From the NCBI GenBank assembly GCA_035604595.1, contig DATNIE010000008.1, positions 124,001 through 188,000 on the forward strand: a DNA stretch of 64,000 nucleotides, given 5' to 3'. This DNA is from CAIKZZ01 sp035604595. GTDB taxonomy: Bacteria; Pseudomonadota; Gammaproteobacteria; Steroidobacterales; Steroidobacteraceae. The notes under the pieces are model-generated. The model saw only the letters and a list, made by a program, of their open reading frames with translations, was not told the DNA's origin and ran no database searches. Of the stretch, positions 38,661-47,822 are shown one piece after another. Made by a program: the position numbers and the translations under genes. Within the stretch, counting starts at the first letter, position 1. Every line of letters begins with the position of its first letter.

Positions 38661-39896
38661 ATGAGCATCACCTCGAGCGATCATCCCGCGACTGCTCCGG
38701 CCGTGCGGCCGCGCGGAGCCGATGTGGCGCCGTTCTACACGAGCCTGGTCGCGCGCCAGGCCGCGGACCTCAGCCGTGCCGGACGCCCGGTCATTCCGAT
38801 GCATTTCGGGCAACCGAGCGCGGGCACGCCGCCCGGTGCGCGCGCGGCCGCTGCGCACGCGCTTGCGCTCGACCCGACCGGCTACGTCGAGTCGCGCGAA
38901 CTGATCGAACGCATTGCGCGGCATTACCGCGAGGTCTACGGCGTCGACGTTGCGCCGGTACGGATCCTGTTGACTAACGGCGCGAGCGCCGCACTCGTCG
39001 CCGCGTTTGCGGCGCTGTTCGGACCTGGCGACCGGATCGGGATTTGCCGCCCCGGGTATCCGGCCTATCGCAACGCGCTCGCCGCGCTCAGCCGCGAGGC
39101 GGTCGAGATCGACTGTGGCCTGGATACGGGGTTTCGATTGACCGCTGGCGCGCTGACTGCGATTGATCCGCCGCTCAACGGGCTCATCGTCGCCAGCCCC
39201 GCCAATCCGACCGGCGCGATGCTCGATCGGGCGCAGCTCACTGCGCTCGCCCGCGAGTGCAGCGCGCGGGGAATCCGCCTGCTGTCGGATGAGATCTACC
39301 ACGGCATCAGCTTCGGTGCGCGTGCGGTGTCGGCGCTGGAGGTGGAGCCCGAGGCAATCATCATCAACAGCTTCTCGAAGCTTTACCGGATGCCCGGCTG
39401 GCGGCTCGGCTGGCTCGTCGTGCCAGAGGCGCTCGCGGCCCGCCTGTCGGCCTACGTCATCAATCTGTTCCTCACACCTCCGACGCTCTCCCAGCATGCT
39501 GCGCTGGCCGCCTTCGATGACGGCGAGGAGCTGGCGCGTACGGTCGACAGCTACCGGGTCAATCGCGACCTGCTGCTCGGCGGACTCGCCGCGATGGGCA
39601 TCACCAGGATCGCCCCGCCAGACGGGGCGTTCTACCTGTATGCGAACGTCGGCCACCTGACGCGCGACAGTCTGGCTTTTTGCCGGCGCCTGCTGGCCGA
39701 TACGGGCGTCGCGACCGCCCCCGGGATAGACTTCGATCCGGTGAACGGGCAGCGCTTCATCCGCCTGTCGTTCGCAATCACGACGCCCGAAATCGAGCGG
39801 GCGCTTGAGCTGCTCGGCCCGTGGCTGGCCCGTCAGCCACGGCTCGACGGGCCGTCAGCGGAATCCCCCGATGCCGGCGGTGCCGCGCAGCGCTAG
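38661..39896 (+). CDS. PLP-dependent class I/II aminotransferase
   Basis: This 411-residue fold-type I aminotransferase contains LTNGASAALVAAFAALF, the substrate loop VASPANPTGAMLDR, DEIYHGISFG and the PLP-lysine motif NSFSKLYRMPGWRLGW, followed by a conserved Arg in RFIRLSFAITT. It belongs near the aspartate/aromatic aminotransferases. ATG 38661 has GAGG six bases upstream; ATG 38649, overlapping the MFS stop, is an in-frame alternative. In this setting it could transaminate 2-aminoadipate or another amino acid from the cluster, but specificity is not evident. Confidence 0.88.
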   Translation: MSITSSDHPATAPAVRPRGADVAPFYTSLVARQAADLSRAGRPVIPMHFGQPSAGTPPGARAAAAHALALDPTGYVESRELIERIARHYREVYGVDVAPVRILLTNGASAALVAAFAALFGPGDRIGICRPGYPAYRNALAALSREAVEIDCGLDTGFRLTAGALTAIDPPLNGLIVASPANPTGAMLDRAQLTALARECSARGIRLLSDEIYHGISFGARAVSALEVEPEAIIINSFSKLYRMPGWRLGWLVVPEALAARLSAYVINLFLTPPTLSQHAALAAFDDGEELARTVDSYRVNRDLLLGGLAAMGITRIAPPDGAFYLYANVGHLTRDSLAFCRRLLADTGVATAPGIDFDPVNGQRFIRLSFAITTPEIERALELLGPWLARQPRLDGPSAESPDAGGAAQR

Positions 39897-39932
39897 CGTG
39901 TATAAGTATTGGAACAGCGGGGGATTTCAGCC

Positions 39933-40235
39933 ATGAGCGAAGCAAACACCCGTCGGCTGATGGACGATCTGCGGGCGGTGGTTGCGGACGCCGAAGCCCT
40001 GATGACGGCCACGGCCAGCGATGCCAGCGACCGCGCCAAGGATGCGCGCCACAAGGCCACCGAATCGGTCGAGAAGGCGCGGGCCCGGCTCGAGCAGCTG
40101 GAGTCGGAGCTGAAGGTGCGGGCCAAGGCCGCCGCGGATGATGCGACGAGTTACGTTCGCGACAACCCGTGGCAGTCGCTCGGCGTCGCGGCCGCAATCG
40201 GCGTCGTGCTCGGCGTGCTGCTCAGCCGCCGCTAG
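39933..40235 (+). CDS. yqjD: ElaB/YqjD (DUF883) family membrane-anchored protein
   Basis: This 100-residue protein has a long charged, coiled-coil-like helix (residues 5-75, Ala/Asp/Glu/Lys/Arg rich) and a C-terminal membrane anchor with the family signature YVRDNPWQSLGVAAAIGVVLGVLLSRR (in parts). YqjD/ElaB proteins tether to the inner membrane and associate with ribosomes in stationary phase in E. coli. The start is ATG 39933, with GGGGGA eight bases upstream. It heads a three-gene unit with yqjE- and yqjK-like genes. Confidence 0.9.
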   Translation: MSEANTRRLMDDLRAVVADAEALMTATASDASDRAKDARHKATESVEKARARLEQLESELKVRAKAAADDATSYVRDNPWQSLGVAAAIGVVLGVLLSRR

Positions 40236-40238
40236 CTC

Positions 40239-40628
40239 ATGGCCGAGGACTCCCTTGAGTTAGGCCTGTTCGCGTCGCTGAGGCGGATGCTCGCGACGCT
40301 GATTGAACTCGCCCATACGCGGCTCGAGCTCGTCTCCGTCGAGGTCGAGGAACAGATCGGGTACGCGGCCGGTGTGCTGCTGTGGAGCATCACGGCGATC
40401 TTCTTCGGCTCGCTCGCGGTGCTGGTGCTCGCGTTCACGATCGTGATCCTGTTCTGGGACAGTCACCGGCTGCTCGCCGCCGGGCTCGTGACTGCCGCCT
40501 TCACGCTCGTGGCCATCATCGCGGTGCTGATCGTCAGGGCGCGTCTGCGGCGGCGACCGCGCTTCCTGTCCGCCACGGTCGGCGAGATGCAGCGCGACGT
40601 GGCCTCGCTCGACAGGCAATCGCCGTGA
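40239..40628 (+). CDS. yqjE: YqjE / phage holin family membrane protein
   Basis: This 129-residue protein has an N-terminal amphipathic helix (ASLRRMLATLIELAHTRLELVSVEVEEQ in parts) and two membrane helices (WSITAIFFGSLAVLVLAFTIVI, LVTAAFTLVAIIAVLIV), matching the YqjE (PF07332) family. It starts 3 bp after the yqjD-like gene and overlaps the next by 4 bp. Biochemical function is unknown, and the family name holin is only structural. The operon order matches E. coli yqjDEK. Confidence 0.88.
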   Translation: MAEDSLELGLFASLRRMLATLIELAHTRLELVSVEVEEQIGYAAGVLLWSITAIFFGSLAVLVLAFTIVILFWDSHRLLAAGLVTAAFTLVAIIAVLIVRARLRRRPRFLSATVGEMQRDVASLDRQSP

Positions 40629-40924
40629 ACCCGCGGGTCGAGCTGCTGTCCGCGCGGCGCGAGTTGCTGCTCGCCCGCAGCGAGCGGTTGCGCCTCGAGC
40701 TCGGGGATGATTCCGCCGCCCTCGCACTGCGGTTCCGGCTGGCCGACCGCATCGTGGCGCGGGCCCGCTCCGGGCTCGGGCAGGTGCTGCTCGTCGGCGG
40801 TGCGGCACTGCTCTTGTTCGGACGCCCACGGCGCATCCTGCGGACGGCCGTCCGGCTGCTGATGTTCTGGCCCGTCATCCGGCCGCTGCTGCCGCACCTC
40901 GCGGATCTCTGGCGCGGACGGTAA
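40625..40924 (+). CDS. yqjK: YqjK-like small membrane protein
   Basis: This is a GTG-started 99-residue protein overlapping the yqjE-like stop by 4 bp. The first half is Arg/Glu/Leu-rich and helical (VELLSARRELLLARSERLRLEL). It is followed by one membrane segment (GLGQVLLVGGAALLLFG) and a hydrophobic tail. Position and layout, rather than strong sequence similarity, identify it with YqjK. It ends 29 bp before the convergent cyoE stop. Confidence 0.7.
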   Translation: MNPRVELLSARRELLLARSERLRLELGDDSAALALRFRLADRIVARARSGLGQVLLVGGAALLLFGRPRRILRTAVRLLMFWPVIRPLLPHLADLWRGR

Positions 40925-40928
40925 CGCA

Positions 40929-40943
40929 TCGGGCCTTGCCCGA
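40929..40943. terminator. Hairpin between convergent yqjK-like gene and cyoE
   Basis: TCGGGC-CTT-GCCCGA gives a perfect 6-bp stem in the 29-bp gap between two converging genes. No T-run follows on either strand. The place is right for a bidirectional transcription barrier, but the evidence is only the stem and its position. Confidence 0.35.
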
Positions 40944-40953
40944 CGCCACGCGT

Positions 40954-41889
40954 CTAGACGGCGCGAATCAGCCAGTAGTGGTCGATCAGCAGCGCTGCGA
41001 ACAGCAGTCCCAGGTAATTGATCGACCATCGAAACGTCCGCATCGGCAAGTCAGGCCTGGGGCGAGTCCACAGGGTCCAGGCGTAGAAGAGGAAGACGGC
41101 GTTCAGCACGACCGCCGCGAGCGCGTAGATGAGCCCGGACATGCCGGTGAGGTAAGGCAGCACGGTCACGATGACGAGCAGCACCGTGTACAGCAGAATG
41201 TGCAGCCGCGTGAGCTCGACGCCGTAGATGACCGGCAGCATGGGTACGCCGGCCTTGGCATATTCCTCGCGCCGGGCGATCGCGAGCGCCCAGAAGTGCG
41301 GCGGCGTCCATGTGAAGATGATCAGGAACAGCAGCAGCGCGTTCGCATCGACGCTGTTCGTCACCGCAACCCAGCCGAGCAGCGGGGGCGCCGCGCCTGC
41401 CGCGCCGCCGATCACGATGTTCTGCGGCGTCGCCCGCTTCAGCCACACCGTGTACACGATCGCATAGCCGATCAGGGAACTGAACGTCAGCAGCGCGGTC
41501 AGCGGGTTCACCAGCAGCGTCAGGATCGCCATCGAGGCAACGCCGAGCGCAAACGCGAAGCCGAGCGCCGGTGCCTCGCTGATCGTGCCACTCGGCAGCG
41601 GCCGGTGACGGGTGCGCGCCATCTCGCTGTCGATGCGCTGATCGATCACGTGGTTGATCGCGGCGGCCGAGGCCGCGGCGAGCCAGATCCCGAGCGTGCC
41701 CCAGATCAGCGCCCGCAGCGGCGGCAGGATCGGGGTCGCGAGGAACATCCCGACGACTGCCGTGAAGGAGATCAGCAGGACCACCTTCGGCTTGGTGAGC
41801 TCGAAGTAATCGCGCCAGCCGGCACGTGCGGCCGTGGCCCGGCGGGTGCCGGGGTGGCTGTCGGGCGAGGCGGCGGAATTGCTGGCCAT
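40954..41889 (-). CDS. cyoE: Protoheme IX farnesyltransferase (heme O synthase)
   Basis: This 311-residue UbiA-superfamily prenyltransferase adds a farnesyl group to heme B, giving heme O. It shows the first Asp-rich motif NHVIDQRIDSEMARTRHRPLP, the second conserved area VWLKRATPQNIVIGGAAGAAPPLLGW (in parts), and EEYAKAGVPMLPV, with about nine helices. The start is ATG 41889. It is 91 bp downstream of ctaA on the same strand. The two together make heme A for the aa3-type oxidases encoded further right. Confidence 0.94.
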   Translation of the reverse strand: MASNSAASPDSHPGTRRATAARAGWRDYFELTKPKVVLLISFTAVVGMFLATPILPPLRALIWGTLGIWLAAASAAAINHVIDQRIDSEMARTRHRPLPSGTISEAPALGFAFALGVASMAILTLLVNPLTALLTFSSLIGYAIVYTVWLKRATPQNIVIGGAAGAAPPLLGWVAVTNSVDANALLLFLIIFTWTPPHFWALAIARREEYAKAGVPMLPVIYGVELTRLHILLYTVLLVIVTVLPYLTGMSGLIYALAAVVLNAVFLFYAWTLWTRPRPDLPMRTFRWSINYLGLLFAALLIDHYWLIRAV

Positions 41890-41980
41890 GCGTTGGAGAT
41901 CTCGCGGGCCGTCGCGGCCCCGGCCGGGGCGCGCAGCCTACCACGATGAGCCGCGCCCGGTGGTTCCGGCCCGGCCGGGT

Positions 41981-43024
41981 CTAGAGGCGGCGGCCGGAAC
42001 CTAGGGCGAGGGCGAGGTTGGGCCCCGCCGGCCACAGACACCGGACCAGCGTTAGGGTGGCGAGCAGCACGAGGGCAGCGCCGGCGTTGTGGGCGGTCCC
42101 GAGCCACAGCGGGTACCCCTGCCAGATCAGGTTCATGCCGATCAGCCACTGCAGCACGAGTGCCGCTACGAGTGCCGCCGATGCCGCGCGCACCGCACGG
42201 GTCTGCGCACGGCGATAGCCCGCGACCGCGAGCGCAAGCAGCACGACCGCCACCACGACCGCGCCAAGGCGGTGCGTGTAATGGATTGCAGTGCGCGCCG
42301 GATGGTCGAGGACCCCGCCCTCGTAATCAATGCCGAGGCCGCGCCAGAGTACGAAGGCATTGCGGAAATCCATCGGTGGCAACCAGCTGCCCTGGCAGCG
42401 CGGGAAATCCGGGCAGGCCACCGCGGCGTAGTTGCTGCTGGTCCAGCCGCCCATCAGGATCTGCACCGCGACCAGCGCGAGCGCGGCGAGCGCCAGGCGG
42501 CGCACCGGGCGCTCGGCGGCCTTGACGTCGCGTCGCTGCGGCACGAGCGACAGCCACCACAGGATCGACAGCGTCGCGAGCCCGCCGACGAGGTGCAGCG
42601 TGACGATCAGCGGCTTCAGCAGCCAGGTGACGGTAAACGCCCCGAGCGCGCCCTGCAGGCACACGACGCCAAGCAGCACCCACGGCAGCACGCGCGGCTG
42701 GGCCGGGTCGCGCCGGTTCGTGAACGCGAGCACCGCGAGCCCGATGATCACGAGGCCGAGCGTCGTCGCAATGTACCGGTGCACCATCTCGTGCAGCGCC
42801 TTCTGGTATTGGAAAGGGCGTTCCGGAAAGGCTGCATTGATCTCACCGACGCGACCGACCAGCTCGGCCGGATGGATGTGGCCATAGCAGCCCGGCCAAT
42901 CGGGGCAGCCGAGCCCGGCGTCGGTGAGTCGGACCCAGGCGCCGACGACGACCACAACGGCCGCCAGGACAGCGCCGACGCGCGCCGCGCGGCGGAACCA
43001 CAGGAGCGAACGCGACGGGATCAC
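41981..43024 (-). CDS. ctaA: Heme A synthase CtaA/Cox15
   Basis: This 347-residue, eight-helix membrane protein oxidises the C8 methyl of heme O to give heme A. The conserved LTDAGLGCPDWPGCYGHIHP (cysteine pair), HRYIATTLGLV, VTLHLVGGL, HYTHRLGAVV and GTAHNAGAALV segments contain the expected heme-ligand histidines. The start is GTG 43024. A Cys pair also occurs in the second half (ACPDFPRCQGSW). It precedes cyoE and lies between the yqj trio and the formate dehydrogenase genes. Confidence 0.93.
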   Translation of the reverse strand: MIPSRSLLWFRRAARVGAVLAAVVVVVGAWVRLTDAGLGCPDWPGCYGHIHPAELVGRVGEINAAFPERPFQYQKALHEMVHRYIATTLGLVIIGLAVLAFTNRRDPAQPRVLPWVLLGVVCLQGALGAFTVTWLLKPLIVTLHLVGGLATLSILWWLSLVPQRRDVKAAERPVRRLALAALALVAVQILMGGWTSSNYAAVACPDFPRCQGSWLPPMDFRNAFVLWRGLGIDYEGGVLDHPARTAIHYTHRLGAVVVAVVLLALAVAGYRRAQTRAVRAASAALVAALVLQWLIGMNLIWQGYPLWLGTAHNAGAALVLLATLTLVRCLWPAGPNLALALGSGRRL

Positions 43025-43096
43025 GGGGACGGCGCGCCTTTTGTGTGTGGCACAGGTTCCGGCGGGCGCCAGTGTCGCTGTGTCGGGTCGGCGAGG

Positions 43097-43327
43097 CTAG
43101 GCGGCGGGTTTGTGCTCGGCGGCCAGCGTCGCCACCGCCGCCCGGGCCACGTCCGAGAACCCGCCATGGCCCGTCCTCCAGCAGTCGATGATCTGGCGCC
43201 GCATGCGCGGATCCCACAGCCGGCGGATGTGCGTCGCGACCTCAGCCGCCGCCGCCGCCGGGTCCCGCCCGGCGGCGAAGAAGCTGCCGATGTCGTTGGC
43301 CATCTCGATGAGGTAGTCCTCGTTCAT
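43097..43327 (-). CDS. fdsD: Formate dehydrogenase delta subunit FdsD
   Basis: This 76-residue protein matches FdsD: it begins NEDYLIEMANDIGSFFAAG and contains HIRRLWDPRMRRQII. FdsD is a small accessory or structural subunit of the soluble NAD-dependent molybdenum formate dehydrogenase. It starts 24 bp after fdsA on the same strand. In the well-known fdsGBACD order, fdsC (an FdhD-like chaperone) would lie between fdsA and fdsD; here it is missing. Confidence 0.88.
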   Translation of the reverse strand: MNEDYLIEMANDIGSFFAAGRDPAAAAAEVATHIRRLWDPRMRRQIIDCWRTGHGGFSDVARAAVATLAAEHKPAA

Positions 43328-43351
43328 CGTCCGGTCACCGGACTCAGGTGT

Positions 43352-46228
43352 TCAGGCGGAGGTCGCGGCGGCCGGATGGGCCGACGGCGGTTTCGCATCG
43401 CGGCTCACGCGATAGCGCTGCTGCCAGTCGAGCGGGCGCTCCACCCTGACGACCTGCACGGCCGTGACCTTGTACTCCGGGCAGTTGGTCGCCCAGTCCG
43501 AGTTCTCGGTGGTCACGACGTTGGCGCCGGATTCGGGGAAGTGAAAGGTCGTGTAGACGACGCCCGGCTGCACGCGGTCGGTCACCGTGGCGCGCAGCAC
43601 CGTCTCACCGGCGCGGCTCGTGATTCCGACCCAGTCGCCGTCGCTGACGCCGCGCGTCTCGGCGTCGTGCGGGTGGATCTCGAGCCGATCCTCCGGATGC
43701 CAGGCGACGTTGGCGGTGCGACGCGTCTGCGCGCCGACGTTGTACTGGCTCAGGATCCGGCCGGTCGTCAACAACAGCGGGAACCGCGCGGTGGAACGTT
43801 CGCGGGTCGGAACATATTCGGTCACGAAGAACTTGCCCTTGCCGCGTACGAACTCCCCGACGTGCATCGTCGGTGTTCCGGACGGAGCCGCGTCGGTGCA
43901 CGGCCACTGCAGGCTGCCGAGGCGGTCGAGCTTCTCGTAGGTGACGCCCGCGAACGTCGGCGTGGTCCGGGCGATCTCGGCCATGATCTCGGACGGGTGC
44001 GAGTACCGCATCGGGTAGCCGAGCGCGTTCGACAGCTGCATGGTCGCTTCCCAGTCGCCGAGCCCGGCCAGCGGCTCGATGACCTTGCGGACGCGCGAAA
44101 TGCGCCGCTCGGCGTTCACGTAGGTGCCGTCCTTCTCGAGGAATGAGGCACCGGGCAGGAACACGTGCGCGAATTTCGCAGTCTCGTTGAGGAACAGGTC
44201 CTGCACCACGAGACACTCGAGCGCCGACAGCGCGGCGACCACGTGCTGGGTGTTCGGGTCCGATTGCGCAATGTCCTCGCCCTGCACGTACAGCGCACGA
44301 AAGCTGCCGTCGAGCGCCGCCTCAAACATGTTGGGGATCCGCAGCCCCGGCTCGGCCTCGAGCTTCACGCCCCAGGCACTCTCGAAGCTCGCGCGCACCC
44401 CCGGATCGGACACGTGCCGGTAGGCGCTGAACTCGTGCGGAAATGAGCCCATGTCGCACGAACCCTGCACGTTGTTCTGCCCGCGCAGCGGATTGACGCC
44501 GACGCCTTCGCGGCCGAGGTTGCCGGTCGCCATCGCGAGATTCGCGATGGCCATGACCATCGTGCTGCCCTGGCTGTGCTCGGTGACGCCGAGTCCGTAG
44601 TAGATGGCGCCGTTGCCGGCGCGGCCGTAGAGCCGTGCCGCCTGACGCAGCAGCGTTGCCGGCACGCCGGTGTCGGCCTCGGTCGCCTCCGGCGAGTTGC
44701 GGGGCTCGGTGACGAACTTCTTCCACGTCGCGTACGAGTCGCGCTCGCAGCGGGCGCTGACGTAGTCCTCGCGCGTCAGCCCCTCGGTGACGATCACATG
44801 CGCCAGTGCGTTGATGACCGCGACGTTGGTTCCGGGCCTCAGCTGCAGGTGGTAGTTGGCCTCGATGTGCGGCGTGCGCACCAGCGCAATTGTGCGCGGG
44901 TCGAGGACGACGAGCCCGGCGCCCTCGCGCAGCCGGCGTTTCAGCTGCGAGGCGAACACCGGATGGGCCTCGGTCGGGTTCGCGCCGATCAGCATGATCA
45001 CATCGGCCTTTTGCACCGACGCGAACGCCTGGGTGCCGGCCGATTCGCCGAGCGTCGCCTTCAGACCGTAGCCGGTCGGCGAGTGGCAGACGCGCGCGCA
45101 GGTGTCGACGTTGTTGTTGCCAAACGCCGCCCGCACGAGCTTCTGGACGAGGAATACCTCCTCATTCGTGCAGCGCGAGGAGGTGATGGCGCCGACAGCG
45201 TACTTGCCGTGCTGCTGCTGGATGCGCCTGAACTCGCGGGCCGCATGGCCGATCGCCTCGTCCCACGACACCTCGCGCCACGGATCGTTGATCCTGGCGC
45301 GGATCATCGGCTTCGTCATTCGGTCGGGGTGCGTCGCATAGCCGTAAGCGAAGCGGCCCTTGACGCAGGCATGGCCCTGGTTGGCCGCGCCGTCGCGGTT
45401 GGGGACCATCCGCACCACCTGCTGATCGCTGACCTCGGCCTCCAGCGAGCAGCCAACGCCACAGTAGCCGCACGTGGTCGTCACCGCGGTCGACGGTCGC
45501 GGCGCCTTGACCAGCGACTTCTCCGACAGCGCCGCGGTCGGGCAGGCCTCGACGCACGCGCCGCACGATACGCATTCGGAGTCGATGAAGCGCTCACTCT
45601 GGCTCGCCGACACCCGCGAGGCGAGGCCGCGGCCCTCGATCGTCAGTGCCAGCGTGCCCTGCGTCTCGTCGCAGGCGCGCACGCACCGCGAGCAGACGAT
45701 GCACAACTCCGGATTGAAGTTGAAGTACGGGTTGCTGCTGTCGGTCGCGGCGGGCGCCGCGCCGACCACGTCGAACGGATGACCGGCGTGGCGGCCGTCG
45801 TCGGCGAAGGGACTGCGGGTGACGCCGTGCGCGGCCGCCATGTCCTGCAGCTCGCAGTGCTGGTCCGCCGGGCAGCCGTCGCAGTCGAGCGGATGCTCCG
45901 AGACGTACAGCTCGATGACACCGCGCCGCAGCTGCGTGAGCTTCTCGCTGCTGGTCCGGACCTTCATGCCCGCGGTGACGGTGGTGGTGCAGGACGCGGG
46001 ATAGCCCTTGCGCCCCTCGATCTCGACGAGGCACAGGCGGCACGAGCCGAACGCCTTCAGGTTGTCGGTGGCGCACAGCTTTGGCACGCGCGTGCCCGCG
46101 AGCGCGGCGGCGCGCATGACGGAGGTGCCCTCCGGCACCGTGATCCGCACTGCGTCGATCTCGACCTCGACGGTGCCGGGCGAGGTCGCCGGCGGCGTTC
46201 CGAGGTCGCGGTAGTTGATTGCGTACAT
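43352..46228 (-). CDS. fdsA: NAD-dependent formate dehydrogenase alpha subunit FdsA
   Basis: This 958-residue catalytic subunit oxidises formate to CO2 at a Mo/bis-MGD centre. From the N-terminus it has a [2Fe-2S] domain (AFGSCRLCLVEIEG), a His/Cys [4Fe-4S] region (HPLDCDGCPADQHCEL), two ferredoxin-type clusters (CIVCSRCVRACDE, CVSCGACVEACPTAA), and a further cluster at TTCGYCGVGCSLE. The metal-ligand Cys is about residue 381 in VDTCARVCHSPTGYG, so it is cysteine and not selenocysteine. A C-terminal molybdopterin-binding domain follows. Electrons pass to FdsB and NAD+. It sits in fdsG-fdsB-fdsA-fdsD on the minus strand. Confidence 0.95.
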   Translation of the reverse strand: MYAINYRDLGTPPATSPGTVEVEIDAVRITVPEGTSVMRAAALAGTRVPKLCATDNLKAFGSCRLCLVEIEGRKGYPASCTTTVTAGMKVRTSSEKLTQLRRGVIELYVSEHPLDCDGCPADQHCELQDMAAAHGVTRSPFADDGRHAGHPFDVVGAAPAATDSSNPYFNFNPELCIVCSRCVRACDETQGTLALTIEGRGLASRVSASQSERFIDSECVSCGACVEACPTAALSEKSLVKAPRPSTAVTTTCGYCGVGCSLEAEVSDQQVVRMVPNRDGAANQGHACVKGRFAYGYATHPDRMTKPMIRARINDPWREVSWDEAIGHAAREFRRIQQQHGKYAVGAITSSRCTNEEVFLVQKLVRAAFGNNNVDTCARVCHSPTGYGLKATLGESAGTQAFASVQKADVIMLIGANPTEAHPVFASQLKRRLREGAGLVVLDPRTIALVRTPHIEANYHLQLRPGTNVAVINALAHVIVTEGLTREDYVSARCERDSYATWKKFVTEPRNSPEATEADTGVPATLLRQAARLYGRAGNGAIYYGLGVTEHSQGSTMVMAIANLAMATGNLGREGVGVNPLRGQNNVQGSCDMGSFPHEFSAYRHVSDPGVRASFESAWGVKLEAEPGLRIPNMFEAALDGSFRALYVQGEDIAQSDPNTQHVVAALSALECLVVQDLFLNETAKFAHVFLPGASFLEKDGTYVNAERRISRVRKVIEPLAGLGDWEATMQLSNALGYPMRYSHPSEIMAEIARTTPTFAGVTYEKLDRLGSLQWPCTDAAPSGTPTMHVGEFVRGKGKFFVTEYVPTRERSTARFPLLLTTGRILSQYNVGAQTRRTANVAWHPEDRLEIHPHDAETRGVSDGDWVGITSRAGETVLRATVTDRVQPGVVYTTFHFPESGANVVTTENSDWATNCPEYKVTAVQVVRVERPLDWQQRYRVSRDAKPPSAHPAAATSA

Positions 46229-46271
46229 CCGAGTCTTCCCCCGCCCGCAGGCGGCGTGTTCAGTTCACAAT

Positions 46272-47822
46272 TCAGTGATGGCCGCGCGGCGTGAAATCCT
46301 CGCCGAAGTGCGTCAACGCGCTGCGCACCGGGAACGGCGCCATCCCGCCGAGGCCGCACAGCGAACCCTGGATCATCGTCTCGCACAGCTCGTCGATCAT
46401 CCGGCGCTGGCGTGCCGGATCCCTGCCCGCGAGCAGGTTGTCAATCAGTCCGACGCCGCGGGTCGAGCCGATCCGGCATGGAGTGCACTTGCCGCAGGAC
46501 TCGAGCGCGCAGAACTCGAATGCATAGCGCGCCATCTTCGCCATGTCGACGCTGTCGTCGAACACCACGATGCCGCCATGACCGAGCATCGCGCCGATCC
46601 CGGTGAAGGCTTCGTAGTCGATCGGCGTGTCGAACTGGGAGGCCGGCACGTAGGCTCCGAGCGGCCCGCCGACCTGCACGGCGCGTATCGGCCGGCCCGA
46701 GAGCGAGCCGCCGCCGTAATCATAGAGCAGCTCCTTCAGCGTCACGCCGAACGCGCGCTCGATGAGGCCCCCGCGCTTGACGTTGCCGGCCAGCTGGATC
46801 GGCAGGGTGCCGCGCGAGCGCCCCGTGCCGAAGTCCCGGTAGAACTCGGCGCCGCGCGCCAGGATCACCGGCACGGTCGCCAGCGAGATCACGTTGTTGA
46901 CGATCGTCGGCTGACCGAACAGGCCCTTGACCGCCGGCAGCGGCGGGCGCACGCGCACCTCACCGCGCTTGCCTTCGAGGCTCTCGAGCATCGAGGTCTC
47001 TTCGCCGCAGATGTAGGCGCCGGCTCCCACCCGTACCGAGAGGTCGAAGCGCTTGCCGCTGCCGGTGACGTTGCGGCCGAGATAGCCGCCCGCGTAGGCG
47101 GCCTTGATCGCGGCATTGAGCGTCGCGATCGCCTCCGGGTATTCGACCCGGACGTAGATGTAGCCCTGCGTCGCATTCACGGCGAGGCCGGCGATCGTCA
47201 TGCCCTCGATCAGGGTAAACGGATCACCTTCCATCAGCATCCGGTCGGAGAAGGTGCCGGAGTCGCCCTCGTCGGCGTTGCAGGTGACGTACTTCTGGGC
47301 GGCCGGCGTATCGAGCACCGTCTTCCACTTGATGCCGGTCGGGAACGCGGCGCCGCCTCGGCCGCGCAGACCGGAGTCCGTCACCAGCTTCACGATCGCC
47401 TCGGGTCCCATCGTCAGCGCACGCCCGAGCCCCACGTAGCCGCCTTCCTGCAGGTAGGCCGCGAGCGAGGTGGGATCGATGATCCCGACCCGGGCGAAGG
47501 TCAGGCGCTGCTGGCTCTTAAGCCACGGGAGCGCGTCGACCGGGCCGAGCCGCAGCGGGTGCATGGTGCCGCTGAGTGCGCCGGCGGCAACGAGCCCCGG
47601 GACCTCGGCGGCCGATACCGGGCCATAGCCGATGCGACCTGCGGGCGTGTCGACCTCGAGCAGCGGTTCGAGCCAGACGAGGCCGCGTGATCCGGTGCGC
47701 ACCAGCTCGATCGGCGGCGCCCCACCCGCGCCCGCGCCGGTCCGCAGCAGGGCGGCTGCCACCGCCTCGGCGCCGAGGGACAGCGCGCTCGCATCGCGCG
47801 GCAGGTACACCCGCGTCGTCAC
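46272..47822 (-). CDS. fdsB: NAD-dependent formate dehydrogenase beta subunit FdsB
   Basis: This 516-residue flavin subunit is related to NuoF. An N-terminal thioredoxin-like [2Fe-2S] region lacking obvious cysteines is followed by the FMN/NADH domain (GLRGRGGAAFPTGIKW, CNADEGDSGTFSDR, GAGAYICGEETSMLESLEG in parts) and a [4Fe-4S] site (ESCGKCTPCRIGSTRG with a distal Cys in GSLCGLGGM). It hands electrons from FdsA to NAD+. The start is GTG 47822, overlapping the fdsG stop (GTGA). The earlier open frame to 48335 only re-reads fdsG. Confidence 0.94.
   Translation of the reverse strand: MTTRVYLPRDASALSLGAEAVAAALLRTGAGAGGAPPIELVRTGSRGLVWLEPLLEVDTPAGRIGYGPVSAAEVPGLVAAGALSGTMHPLRLGPVDALPWLKSQQRLTFARVGIIDPTSLAAYLQEGGYVGLGRALTMGPEAIVKLVTDSGLRGRGGAAFPTGIKWKTVLDTPAAQKYVTCNADEGDSGTFSDRMLMEGDPFTLIEGMTIAGLAVNATQGYIYVRVEYPEAIATLNAAIKAAYAGGYLGRNVTGSGKRFDLSVRVGAGAYICGEETSMLESLEGKRGEVRVRPPLPAVKGLFGQPTIVNNVISLATVPVILARGAEFYRDFGTGRSRGTLPIQLAGNVKRGGLIERAFGVTLKELLYDYGGGSLSGRPIRAVQVGGPLGAYVPASQFDTPIDYEAFTGIGAMLGHGGIVVFDDSVDMAKMARYAFEFCALESCGKCTPCRIGSTRGVGLIDNLLAGRDPARQRRMIDELCETMIQGSLCGLGGMAPFPVRSALTHFGEDFTPRGHH

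Noticed and set aside
44576..46294. A 572-codon plus-strand frame opposite fdsA
   Set aside because: Arg/Ala/Val-rich shadow without domain or ribosome-binding site. fdsA is certain on the other strand.
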